A stretch of 64,000 bases of DNA. It comes from Gemmatimonadota bacterium (GTDB lineage Bacteria; Gemmatimonadota; Gemmatimonadetes; Gemmatimonadales; Gemmatimonadaceae). Both the position numbers and the translations under genes were made by a program. The notes beneath the pieces are model-generated. The model was not told the origin of the DNA, did not search any database, and worked only from the letters and a program-made list of their open reading frames with translations. Position 1 is the stretch's first letter. Each line of letters opens with the position of its first letter. This document shows positions 33,725 through 41,042 of the stretch, one piece after another. The stretch lies in contig JAZKBK010000002.1 of the NCBI GenBank assembly GCA_040388625.1, forward strand, positions 1 to 64,000, read 5' to 3'.

Positions 33725-34501
33725 TCACCCCGGCACGATCGCCAGCACCCTCAACGGACTCCCGCTCCCGTTCACGATCTTGAGCGGGGCCGCAATCACG
33801 ACCGCGCCCGTCGCCGGCAGCTGATCGAGGTTGCACAGACTCGCAAGTCCGAACTTCCCGTTCCCGTGCATGGTCGTGTGATTCGGGAATGGTGGATCGA
33901 ACGTGCCCGCCTGGCCCGCATCTGTGCCGACTGTCTCCACGCCGACACCGAGAACATCGCGATCTTTCGCCAGCAGCTCGGACGTACTCTTGTGAAAGCC
34001 CGGACTGTGTGCACCATCTTCCTTCACGTTGAGGAACCTGACCGGATCGGTGCGTGTGCTCCAACCGGTGCGAAGTAGAACCCACGCCCTGCGCGGAATC
34101 TTGCCGTGCCGTTTCTCCCACGCTTCCACGTGTTCCGGCATCAGTAGAAAATCTTCATCCTTCGCGACGTCGGCAGTCACATCTATCACGCACGCGGGGC
34201 CGACGAATCGACGCGGTGGAATCGTGTCGCACTGGTTGTCGGGGAAATCCTTGCCAGTGACCCAGTGCACGGGCGCGTCGAAGTGCGTGCCGGTGTGTTC
34301 ACCCATGTGGATGGTGTTCCAGTACCAGGCCGGCCCCTTCTCATCGTAGTGCGAGATCACTTCCATCGACACGCCGGGCGACGACGCGAAGATGGGTGGC
34401 AGCCCGATTACCGGCGTGTCAGGGCCAAGCGGCTGCGAGAGGTCCACCATCCTGAGAGCACCGGAATCGAGCGCGGCGACGAGATCGGCGAGTATGGCCA
34501 T
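33725..34501 (-). CDS. Cyclase-family metal hydrolase (kynurenine-formamidase like)
   Basis: A 258-residue cyclase-family (PF04199) protein. MVDLSQPLGPDTPVIGLPP at the N-terminus and the metal motif HTGTHFDAPVHW (H69, H73, D75) identify the KynB-type fold, which binds zinc or manganese and hydrolyses amides such as N-formylkynurenine, isatin or cyclic imides. FPNHTTMHGNGKFGLASLCNLDQLP is the C-terminal family block. It is the last gene of a five-gene co-directional set (59 bp after the transporter stop), so its substrate is probably related to the amino acid handled there. The true substrate is unknown. Confidence 0.85.
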   Translation of the reverse strand: MAILADLVAALDSGALRMVDLSQPLGPDTPVIGLPPIFASSPGVSMEVISHYDEKGPAWYWNTIHMGEHTGTHFDAPVHWVTGKDFPDNQCDTIPPRRFVGPACVIDVTADVAKDEDFLLMPEHVEAWEKRHGKIPRRAWVLLRTGWSTRTDPVRFLNVKEDGAHSPGFHKSTSELLAKDRDVLGVGVETVGTDAGQAGTFDPPFPNHTTMHGNGKFGLASLCNLDQLPATGAVVIAAPLKIVNGSGSPLRVLAIVPG

Positions 34502-34559
34502 TGATCAATCTCTACGAAAAAAGGGTTCTCTACTAACAGACTGCGACGTACGACGCGCG

Positions 34560-35897
34560 TTAGACACCGCTAAATGTGCCGAACACCTGCGTCAGCAGCC
34601 AGTACACGCCGACGCCCAGTATGATCACGGGGATTCCGAATCGAATCCAATAAAAGACCCACATCGGCACGGGTTTCTCGCCGGCACCGAACAGCTCCTT
34701 CAGAGCCGCTGCGCGGTTGAGGCACCACGCCACGGTAACGACCGCGAGCAGCGAACCGAGCGTCTGCATCCCCGAGCCAAACGTGAGATCCCACGGAACG
34801 AAGATCGCGTTGTTTACGCTCGGCGGAATTGCCAGAATGAAACAGGCAGCCGACATCACCCACACCGACCGCGTGCGCGTGAGTCGAGTGTTGTCGGTCA
34901 GTCCCGCGACGAGCACTTCCAGTGCACCGATGTCCGACAGATAGCCGGCGCCGAACAGGCTGGCGAAAAAGAGCGCGCCGAACACCCAACCCGCCGGCAT
35001 CGCCGCGAACACGCGCGGCAACGTATCGAAGATGAGCCCCGGCCCCGATGCAGGCTGCAGACTGAACGAGAACACCGCCGGAATCACGGCGAGTCCTGCG
35101 ATGAGCGACGAGCCCGTATCTCCAATCACCGTCCAGATCGCGGGACGCGCGAGCGGTTCGTCGGCGTGCAGATACGAGCCGTAGACCACCATGAAGGTGC
35201 CGCCGAGTGAAAGCGCGAAAATGGCATGACCGATCGCAGCTGCCATGACGTTCGCAGTGAGATCGGCAAAGCGAAATTCGAGCAGATACCAGCGCACGCC
35301 GATCATCGCTCCGGGCAGTGTCAGCGTGCGGATCATCACGAGAATTGTCACGATCGTCATCGCGGGCAACACGATGATGCTCACCACCTCGATTCCCTTG
35401 CGTACGCCCTTGAGCACGACGAGCGCGCAGGCGAGGAGCACGATGCCGGTGCAGGCCATCTGCAACAGAAAGGACTTCAACACGAAACCGTGATCCGGCG
35501 GCAGGATCGCGGCGGCCTCGAATGAAATGTGCGCAAGCGCGGCGACCTGGCCCACTGTGTAGTAGAGCACCCAGCCGATCACCGCCGAGTAGTAGCCGGT
35601 TGCAGCGGTGACCACGAAGAAGAGGAACCAGCCGACATATCGACCGTAGGGCAGCCCGCCGCGCTGGAATGCGCCGACCGGTCCGCGGCGCGTATGGCGG
35701 CCGAGCGCGAACTCGGCCATCAACGCCGGCACGCCAATGACGACGGATACGAGTGTGTAGAAGAGCACGAACGCCGCGCCGCCGAACTTTCCAACCATGT
35801 ATGGAAAGCGCCAGACGTGGCCAAGCCCGATCGATACCCCGACGATCGTCATGAGCCCGCCGAAGCGGGACGAGAAAGTTTCGCGGGCTTCGGTCAC
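34560..35897 (-). CDS. Sodium-dependent transporter, NSS/SNF family
   Basis: A 445-residue carrier with about 11-12 helices and the LeuT-type unwound first helix: SIGLGHVWRFPYMVGKFGG. The NSS family normally reads GLGN here; Asn27 of LeuT, a Na1 ligand, is replaced by His27. The family also has ALSLGGTFMVVYGSYL and VNNAIFVPWDLTFGSGMQ regions. It probably imports an amino acid or related solute with sodium. The GTG start at 35897 overlaps the aminotransferase stop (GTGA), so it is translationally coupled. Substrate is inferred to feed the aminotransferase and decarboxylase upstream. Confidence 0.88.
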   Translation of the reverse strand: MTEARETFSSRFGGLMTIVGVSIGLGHVWRFPYMVGKFGGAAFVLFYTLVSVVIGVPALMAEFALGRHTRRGPVGAFQRGGLPYGRYVGWFLFFVVTAATGYYSAVIGWVLYYTVGQVAALAHISFEAAAILPPDHGFVLKSFLLQMACTGIVLLACALVVLKGVRKGIEVVSIIVLPAMTIVTILVMIRTLTLPGAMIGVRWYLLEFRFADLTANVMAAAIGHAIFALSLGGTFMVVYGSYLHADEPLARPAIWTVIGDTGSSLIAGLAVIPAVFSFSLQPASGPGLIFDTLPRVFAAMPAGWVFGALFFASLFGAGYLSDIGALEVLVAGLTDNTRLTRTRSVWVMSAACFILAIPPSVNNAIFVPWDLTFGSGMQTLGSLLAVVTVAWCLNRAAALKELFGAGEKPVPMWVFYWIRFGIPVIILGVGVYWLLTQVFGTFSGV

Positions 35898-37045
35898 GCG
35901 GTACGCACTACTTGGGCGAGCACATCCAGCGCGCGATCGACGTCGTCGGTCGTGGAATAGAAGTGCGGCGCGAGCCGGATCACGTCGCCGCGCGCCGAAG
36001 CGATGACGCCGCGCTCGCGCATCGCGCGTTCCACAGCGTGCGAGTCGCCAACAACGAACGCAGTCGTCGCAGTCTTCTGCCGCATATCGTCCGTACCATG
36101 CAGCACCATTCCACGCGCGCGGCCGCCATCGATCAGGCGCTGACCCAGCTCGACGAGCCAGGCGCGTATGGTCGAGGGATCGAGCGCGTTGATGATTTCC
36201 ATGCCGGCGCGCGCGACGTACGCGTTGATAACCGGCGGCGTCCCCGTGTCGAACCGGCTCGCAGTCGGCGACCAGTCGAGCGACCTCGCGTCGAATGCGA
36301 ACGGATTGGCGCGACCGAACCATCCCGTCACGCTCGGCTGCAGCGTATCGACGATCTCCGGCCGCACATACAGAAATGCGATACCGGGAATGCCCATGAG
36401 GAACTTCAGGTTTCCCGACGCCAGGAAATCAACGCCAAGTGCGCGCACATCCAATGGAACGGTGCCAAGCGACTGGTAAGCGTCGACGAACGACAGAGCG
36501 CCGGCGTCGCGCGCGATGGACGCGATGCGCGCCGAATCCTGGATGAGACCATTCATGTAGTAAGCATGACACGCCGAAAGCAGCGCAGTCCGATCATCGA
36601 TGACCGCATCGTACGGGGACACATCGGTGTTCTCACATATGGGAGCCCACGACACCCGCGCGCCGCGTCGCTCCTGCGCCAGCCACACATGCGCCACCGT
36701 TGGAAACTCCGCGTCGCTCACAACTATGTTCGTGCGGCGACCCTGCAGCGGAAGCGCGCTCGCGACGGCGCTCGCCGCTTCGGAGACGGAGCTGAACACG
36801 GCGATATCGTCTGCCGTGGCCCCGATCAGCTTTGCAAATTCGGCCTTGGCCAGCGCCACCTCGGACATCCAGGCGTCCCAGTCCATGCCGCTGCCGTTCC
36901 ACGATTCGAGATAACGCTCGGCAGCGGCGCGCGTAGCGTCGGTCTGCGGAGCCTGCGAGCAGTTGTTCATCGGAATGCACGACGCGAGCAGCGGAATGCG
37001 CCGGCGCCATGCTTCGATATCGTAAGGCGGATGCGTGACGGTCAC
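35894..37045 (-). CDS. Class V PLP-dependent aminotransferase-like enzyme
   Basis: A 383-residue fold-type I PLP enzyme of the class V (cysteine desulfurase/isopenicillin N epimerase/kynureninase) group. Landmarks are DIAVFSSVSEAASAVASAL (phosphate-binding region), VDAYQSLG with Asp189 contacting the pyridine N, and SGNLKFLMGIPG with Lys214 as the Schiff-base lysine. The C-terminus has FDTGTPPVINAYVARAGMEI. Activity could be transamination, beta-elimination or epimerisation. GTG start overlaps the upstream decarboxylase subunit and its stop overlaps the transporter start, so it sits in the middle of a coupled operon. Confidence 0.8.
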   Translation of the reverse strand: MTVTHPPYDIEAWRRRIPLLASCIPMNNCSQAPQTDATRAAAERYLESWNGSGMDWDAWMSEVALAKAEFAKLIGATADDIAVFSSVSEAASAVASALPLQGRRTNIVVSDAEFPTVAHVWLAQERRGARVSWAPICENTDVSPYDAVIDDRTALLSACHAYYMNGLIQDSARIASIARDAGALSFVDAYQSLGTVPLDVRALGVDFLASGNLKFLMGIPGIAFLYVRPEIVDTLQPSVTGWFGRANPFAFDARSLDWSPTASRFDTGTPPVINAYVARAGMEIINALDPSTIRAWLVELGQRLIDGGRARGMVLHGTDDMRQKTATTAFVVGDSHAVERAMRERGVIASARGDVIRLAPHFYSTTDDVDRALDVLAQVVRTA

Positions 37046-37632
37046 GAGTTTTGTCCCGTCGCGCGCTTGCGATCCTGAATCCAGCGCCTGAAACGGAATG
37101 CGTTCTCGGGAAGTTGCAGATCCATTCCATAGTGCTCCGGCCCGACTGCAGCGACCTTTGCGACGATGACGCTCAGATCGTTGCGCTCGAGCGCCGCGAT
37201 GAACGCCTCACCGAAACCGACGGCCGTATCCACTGCGGCGACATGTTCGATGCCGGCGCCGCGCGCGATCGCGGCGATGTCGGTGATCCCGGAAGTTGTG
37301 TGCGAATCGAATCCGCCGGTTGAGAGCAGGCTGCCGTTGTCGAATACTATATGAATGAGATTCCTGGGCCTGTAGCGCGCGAGCGTTGCGAACGTGCCGA
37401 GGTTCATGAGCACCGAGCCGTCGCCATCGAGTACGACAACACGCTCGGCGGGCAGGTGCATCGCGAGTCCGAGGCCGATGGATGACGCGAGTCCCATGGC
37501 ATGTTGCAGATAGAAAAAGTTCTCGCGATGGCCGAGGTTGTAGAGCTCCTGGGCGGAAGCCCCCATGATCGTGACGACGAGCGCGTCTGTGAGCTCGGGA
37601 TAGATCATTTCGAGACAGCGTGCGCGTTCCAT
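37042..37632 (-). CDS. ThDP-dependent decarboxylase, beta (PP-domain) subunit, ComE-like
   Basis: A 196-residue C-terminal half of a thiamine-diphosphate enzyme, like the beta subunit of sulfopyruvate decarboxylase (ComE) or the PP half of phosphonopyruvate decarboxylase. The ThDP/Mg site is visible: VVVLDGDGSVLMNLG (GDG at 70-72) followed after 26 residues by FDNGSL (N99). LGHRENFFYLQHAMGLASSIGLGLA is the family block before it. The ATG at 37632 shares its A with the alpha-subunit stop, and a GGAGG inside the alpha 3' end serves as ribosome site. It presumably forms an alpha-beta complex acting on a 3-substituted pyruvate. Confidence 0.82.
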   Translation of the reverse strand: MERARCLEMIYPELTDALVVTIMGASAQELYNLGHRENFFYLQHAMGLASSIGLGLAMHLPAERVVVLDGDGSVLMNLGTFATLARYRPRNLIHIVFDNGSLLSTGGFDSHTTSGITDIAAIARGAGIEHVAAVDTAVGFGEAFIAALERNDLSVIVAKVAAVGPEHYGMDLQLPENAFRFRRWIQDRKRATGQNS

Positions 37633-38141
37633 CAATCCTCCATGAGATCGCGCGTGAGCAACAACGCGACCGGAGAGAGGGAGCTCTGCGAGAACGTCCA
37701 CGCCTCGCGAATCTGTTTCGCCACCTGCGCTGGCTCGCGCGCGTACTCGAAGGGAATGCCGAGCGCGCGCAGAACGGCTTCTGTGACGATGCCGCCGCGT
37801 GTGTGCCATGGATATGGCTCGCCCCAGTGTCCGCGCAGCGCGATGAGCATGCAGAGCGGAACGTGATAGAGTTGAGCGAGCGAGACGATCCCGTTGATCG
37901 CGCCCAGGAAGCCGTGGTTCTGCATGAGAAGCGCGTGCGGCGTGCCGGCGAAGTACGCGCCTGCCGCGATGCCGATCGCCTCTTCCTCTTTCGCGACCTG
38001 AACCAGCTGCATATCGGGATCGCTCTCCGCGCGCTGGAGGAGCAGCCCGAGCCACGTTTCGGGGAGCGCCGATACGGATTTGATACCGGCGGCCTTGATG
38101 CCGTCGAAGATGATCTTGCTGTTGTCGTACGAAACGGTCAT
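37632..38141 (-). CDS. ThDP-dependent decarboxylase, alpha (Pyr-domain) subunit, ComD-like
   Basis: A 169-residue N-terminal half of a ThDP enzyme. VSALPETWLGLLL, VAKEEEAIGIAAGAYFAG with the conserved Glu of the Pyr domain (near residue 54) that activates ThDP, and LLMQNHGFLGAING match ComD of sulfopyruvate decarboxylase. This is the first gene of the operon. ATG 38141 has no ribosome site; a GTG at 38177, 8 nt after a -10 box, is an attractive leaderless start that would add 12 residues (VTEAVSVFLRAA). No phosphoenolpyruvate mutase gene is near, so phosphonopyruvate is less likely than a sulfo- or other 2-oxo acid. Confidence 0.8.
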   Translation of the reverse strand: MTVSYDNSKIIFDGIKAAGIKSVSALPETWLGLLLQRAESDPDMQLVQVAKEEEAIGIAAGAYFAGTPHALLMQNHGFLGAINGIVSLAQLYHVPLCMLIALRGHWGEPYPWHTRGGIVTEAVLRALGIPFEYAREPAQVAKQIREAWTFSQSSLSPVALLLTRDLMED

Positions 38142-38185
38142 GGCTGCGCGGAGGAAGACGGAAACAGCTTCGGTCACCCGCGCGA

Positions 38186-38214
38186 AGTATCGTGTGCATC
38201 GCGTGGCGTGTCGA
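38186..38214 (-). promoter_or_regulatory. Promoter of the decarboxylase/aminotransferase/NSS operon
   Basis: On the minus strand TCGACA (38214-38209), exactly 17 bp, GATACT (38191-38186), then 8 nt to GTG 38177. The -35 differs from TTGACA at one base. Transcription would begin at about 38178, giving a leaderless mRNA if GTG 38177 is the start. Confidence 0.5.
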
Positions 38215-38237
38215 GGCCCGCTGCGACCCCGACCGGC

Positions 38238-38255
38238 TTGCACCAATTGGTGCAA
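38238..38255. promoter_or_regulatory. Perfect 18-bp palindrome TTGCACCAATTGGTGCAA, candidate activator site
   Basis: An uninterrupted perfect palindrome. Its centre is about 70 bp upstream of the predicted start of transcription and 24 bp above the -35, a class I activator position rather than a repressor one. LacI, GntR, Lrp or CRP-type proteins bind such sites; a GntR gene lies at 39907-40839. Confidence 0.65.
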
Positions 38256-38534
38256 ATGGCCAGCGGTCCATCCCACCATCCGTACGCGTGCTGCGGCCGT
38301 GCGCCGCCAAGGTTCAAATGAAGCACCGTGACCGGTCGGTGGCGTTCCACTACCATTTCATTACATCGCCGCGCAGCGGGATCTCGTACTTTCGTGAAGC
38401 TCCTCGCGGGTCGGAATGGCACAGCGCACGTTGTCTGGAATCACGGTCTCGACAGCGCGCTCGTCACAGATCGACCGATGGCGGCAGGATCTTGATGTGG
38501 GATTCTGAAGAATTGCTCATCTCAGGCGGAGATA

Positions 38535-39248
38535 ATGAAGCGGAAGAATCAGGTAAGGTTTGCATCCAGGTGCTGCGCTCTGACCGTTATCCTGGCCGCC
38601 GCGTGGACGGCACAAGCACAGGAGATCAAAACTCCGTACCCGAGCATGGCGCCGATCGGCCAGTACCTGATGGCACGATCCGCCGAGATAACGCTGGCGC
38701 GGAGCGCTGCGCCGGAAGCAATCTCGAGCGGCGCCGAGGTGATGGTCCTCGGATCGCATGGCTACGAAACCGCGGTGAAGGGCAGAAATGGTTTCGTGTG
38801 CCTGGTGGAACGGTCGTGGACGGCTGGGATCGACGATCCCAATTTCTGGAATCAGAAGATACGGGCGCCGATCTGCTTCAACCCAGCGGCGGCACGAACT
38901 TACGTTCCGCTAACAATCAGGAAGACCAATTCGGTATTGGCAGCGCGATCGAAGGCCCGGATGTTCGCGGATATCAGGACAGCCTTCGACAGAAAGGAGT
39001 TGCCAGCCATCGAGGCTGGCGCGATGTGCTACATGATGTCGAAGCAGGGATACCTGAACGATCGCGATGGCCACTGGCATCCCCACCTCATGTTCTTCAC
39101 GCCTCTCACGGAGACCGCAGCCTGGGGTGCAGACGTCCCGGGATCGCCGCTCATAGGCTCGAAGGACGTCGAGGACGGATTGACCGTGTTTCTGCTCCCG
39201 ATCGCGAAGTGGTCGGATGGTACAGCTGCGCCAACGGATGCGCACTGA
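38535..39248 (+). CDS. Hypothetical secreted protein
   Basis: A 237-residue protein with a signal peptide (KNQVRFASRCCALTVILAAAWTAQA). The mature part has MLARSAAPEAISSGAEVMVLGSHGYETAVKGRNGFVCLVERSW and a His/Trp-rich DRDGHWHPHLMFFTP. I recall similar secreted proteins of unknown function in soil bacteria, but cannot name a domain. GGCGGAGA just before the ATG serves as ribosome site. The stop codon lies in a 13-bp tandem duplication. Confidence 0.6.
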   Translation: MKRKNQVRFASRCCALTVILAAAWTAQAQEIKTPYPSMAPIGQYLMARSAEITLARSAAPEAISSGAEVMVLGSHGYETAVKGRNGFVCLVERSWTAGIDDPNFWNQKIRAPICFNPAAARTYVPLTIRKTNSVLAARSKARMFADIRTAFDRKELPAIEAGAMCYMMSKQGYLNDRDGHWHPHLMFFTPLTETAAWGADVPGSPLIGSKDVEDGLTVFLLPIAKWSDGTAAPTDAH

Positions 39249-39268
39249 CGTGGGACACTGACGTGGGA
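39243..39268. repeat. Tandem duplication of 13 bp at a gene end
   Basis: CACTGACGTGGGA occurs twice head to tail. The first copy contains the TGA stop of the secreted protein gene; the second carries the same TGA again. It is a recent slippage product or a small variable repeat. Confidence 0.8.
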
Positions 39269-39280
39269 TGAAGCGGGGCC

Positions 39281-39312
39281 GGGTCCTGCTCTCTCGGCAC
39301 GGAGCAAGACCC
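39281..39312. terminator. Imperfect hairpin between convergent genes
   Basis: GGGTCCTGCTC (39281-39291) and GAGCAAGACCC (39302-39312) pair as 5+4 bp around an internal 2x2 mismatch. It lies between two convergent genes and may terminate both. No T-tract is present. Confidence 0.35.
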
Positions 39313-39323
39313 GCCATGTGCGC

Positions 39324-39746
39324 TCAAGGCGTCTGGGTGGCCTGCCAGGAGTCCAGGGAACCACCGCCGATCGCGATACCGCATGTGTAAGTGCCCTGTC
39401 CGAAGTTCGACCCGGACTGCGCGGACGCATTCATGTTTCCAGTCCACGTGGCCGTGCTGCTGTTGATCGGACATGGCGTCTGGAACCGGATGGCGCCGAA
39501 GTGGTCCACGCTTCCTGAAGACAGCCCATCACTGCTGGTAACGACGCCGCCGTTGATGTAGAGATACCGCGTCAGTGTGCGCGACGCGGTGCCGGATGGG
39601 CTGGGATACTTGAAGAAGAAGTTGTACGACCCATTGAATTGCGCGACGCCGCTCGGCGTCGTGGGTCCGTTCACACCAGCCGAGCAACCTGCGAGCACAA
39701 GAAGCGACAGGACGACAACCACGGACCTCATCGGACGTTGGTTCAT
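39324..39746 (-). CDS. Hypothetical small lipoprotein
   Basis: A 140-residue lipoprotein: MRSVVVVLSLLVLAGCSAG shows a lipobox LAGC, so acylation at the Cys is expected. The mature part is Ser/Thr/Gly-rich with beta-strand pattern (GSYNFFFKYPSPSGTASRTLTRYLYING, FGAIRFQTPCPINSSTATWTGNM). No family is recognised. The gene is flanked by 9-bp inverted AAGCGGGGC/GCCCCGCTT motifs 598 bp apart. GGAG lies just before the start on the minus strand. Confidence 0.6.
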   Translation of the reverse strand: MNQRPMRSVVVVLSLLVLAGCSAGVNGPTTPSGVAQFNGSYNFFFKYPSPSGTASRTLTRYLYINGGVVTSSDGLSSGSVDHFGAIRFQTPCPINSSTATWTGNMNASAQSGSNFGQGTYTCGIAIGGGSLDSWQATQTP

Positions 39747-39855
39747 CTCGGATCACTCCACAGGAAAGACGGTGTAGGCGGGCCCGCCGCCGGAGCCATC
39801 AATTGGGCGAGCAAGTATAGGTGAACGGGGCCCGGTTCACCACAGTTTTCTTTTT

Positions 39856-39877
39856 GGGGTCAGCTCTTGCCCCGCTT
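39856..39877. repeat. GGGGTCAGCTCTTGCCCCGC motif, repeat-end like
   Basis: This sequence resembles GGGGTCAG-type repeat ends and ends in GCCCCGCTT (39869-39877), the inverse of AAGCGGGGC at 39271-39279. It may be one end of a short mobile or REP-like unit around the lipoprotein gene. Confidence 0.3.
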
Positions 39878-39906
39878 CCCGTCAGTCGCCGTTGGGCAGC
39901 AAGAGG

Positions 39907-40839
39907 CTAATCGGCCGGTCGCGGTGCGACGGAGGCAGTGAGGTTCGCGCGAACCAGATACGACAGAAGCTCCATTCGCGTTTCGCGGGAGAATATGCGC
40001 GCTGTATTCAGCGGGCGAATATGCGATGGTACGCCGCCAAGTTGTTCGCTCGCGCGCCGCATCACCCACACTGGCGCTCCGCTCGGGATGTCCTGCGGGT
40101 CGTCGCGGCCCAGCAGCACATTGCGGATGTTGAATGCATTCGGGAGGCCGTCGTAGAGCTCCGTCAACTTGCCGACGAAGCGTTCGTCGGTGCAAAGAAA
40201 GTAAAGCGGGCCTTTGCTCAGCAGCTCCGTCACTTCGGCGATGAGCTCCGGCTTCAACGTGACCTGTACTACGGGCTTCTGCAGTCTCTCTCCGAGAACA
40301 TGCGCCTCGAGCGCGTGTGCCGACGTGGTGACGAGTATTTCTGCTCGCTCGATCTCGGGATTGTCGGCCGGCTCGCCAGCCAGAGTCTGGGTATTGACGG
40401 CGTGACTCACAAAACCGTAATCGTCTTCCAGCTCCCCGCACAACCATCGCAGCTGATCGTCATTGCATTCGAGGCAGGCGACGTGGAAGTGCACCGACTC
40501 CAGACTGCTGCGAGCGTAGTCGATGAACTGTCTCACGGGGATGCCGTGTCCGATGCTGTCTGCAAGGACCGGCACCAGCCACTCCGCGGTCGGAATCGAC
40601 CGACCGCCTGGTTCCCTCCGAATCGACGCGAAGTAACCCCGCGCGCCAGGACGCTGTGTGACCATACCCTCGCGCTCGAGAACCCCATACGCGGCAGTGA
40701 CCACGCGCGGATCAGCGTCCAACTCGCCCGAGAGGCGCCTCGCGCTGGGTAGGCGGTCCCCGTTCGCGATGCGTCCGAAGTGGACTCCGTTCGTGATGCG
40801 CTCTCTGAGCCTGGCCAGAACGTCGTCTCTTCGTCGCAT
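39907..40839 (-). CDS. GntR-family transcriptional regulator
   Basis: A 310-residue regulator with an N-terminal GntR winged helix (about 5-70): ITNGVHFGRIANGDRLPSARRLSGELDADPRVVTAAYGVLEREGMV followed by the wing TQRPGARGYFA. The C-terminal 230 residues are not a FadR or UTRA type that I recognise; the alternating alpha/beta pattern (VHFHVACLECNDDQ, ILVTTSAHALEAHVLGERLQKPVVQVTL, GPLYFLCTDE) resembles a periplasmic-binding-like effector fold. Same strand as the decarboxylase operon and 1.8 kb upstream of it, so it is a candidate regulator for the 18-bp palindrome at 38238. The leader has TGTTTAAACA at 40860-40869. Confidence 0.75.
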   Translation of the reverse strand: MRRRDDVLARLRERITNGVHFGRIANGDRLPSARRLSGELDADPRVVTAAYGVLEREGMVTQRPGARGYFASIRREPGGRSIPTAEWLVPVLADSIGHGIPVRQFIDYARSSLESVHFHVACLECNDDQLRWLCGELEDDYGFVSHAVNTQTLAGEPADNPEIERAEILVTTSAHALEAHVLGERLQKPVVQVTLKPELIAEVTELLSKGPLYFLCTDERFVGKLTELYDGLPNAFNIRNVLLGRDDPQDIPSGAPVWVMRRASEQLGGVPSHIRPLNTARIFSRETRMELLSYLVRANLTASVAPRPAD

Positions 40840-41042
40840 AAAAAAGGGGGGATGATCAGGTGTTTAAACAGGACCCTGCCATTTATGCGGCATATCATGT
40901 GCCCGATAAATCGACTAATCGACGCTTGTGGCCATATCATCTGCATCATTACGGCATTCCCTATGCGTTGGCACGAGGAGGCGATGACATGATGCTATCG
41001 CTCGCATAACCGGATTTCGACCCGGAAGGGGGAGAAGCAACC

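Larger units (their letters stand above)
38142..38534. other. 393-bp divergent regulatory region
   Basis: It separates the decarboxylase operon (minus) from a secreted protein gene (plus). It contains the minus-strand promoter at 38186-38214 and the operator-like palindrome at 38238-38255. No further gene is supported. Confidence 0.6.

Noticed and set aside
33725-38141. Kynurenine pathway (formamidase plus kynureninase)
   Set aside because: The cyclase and class V PLP enzyme superficially suggest it, but no dioxygenase is present and the ThDP decarboxylase pair has no place in that route.
37042-38141. Phosphonate biosynthesis (phosphonopyruvate decarboxylase)
   Set aside because: No PEP mutase gene in the window, and the enzyme is split as in sulfopyruvate decarboxylase.
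37042-38310. A 422-codon frame that extends the decarboxylase beta subunit upstream
   Set aside because: The extension runs out of frame through the alpha-subunit gene; the ATG at 37632 with a GGAGG site gives the normal ~196-residue subunit.
38192-39271. A 359-codon plus-strand frame across the operator region and the secreted protein gene
   Set aside because: It contradicts the signal-peptide-bearing frame 38535-39248, and its first part covers a promoter region.
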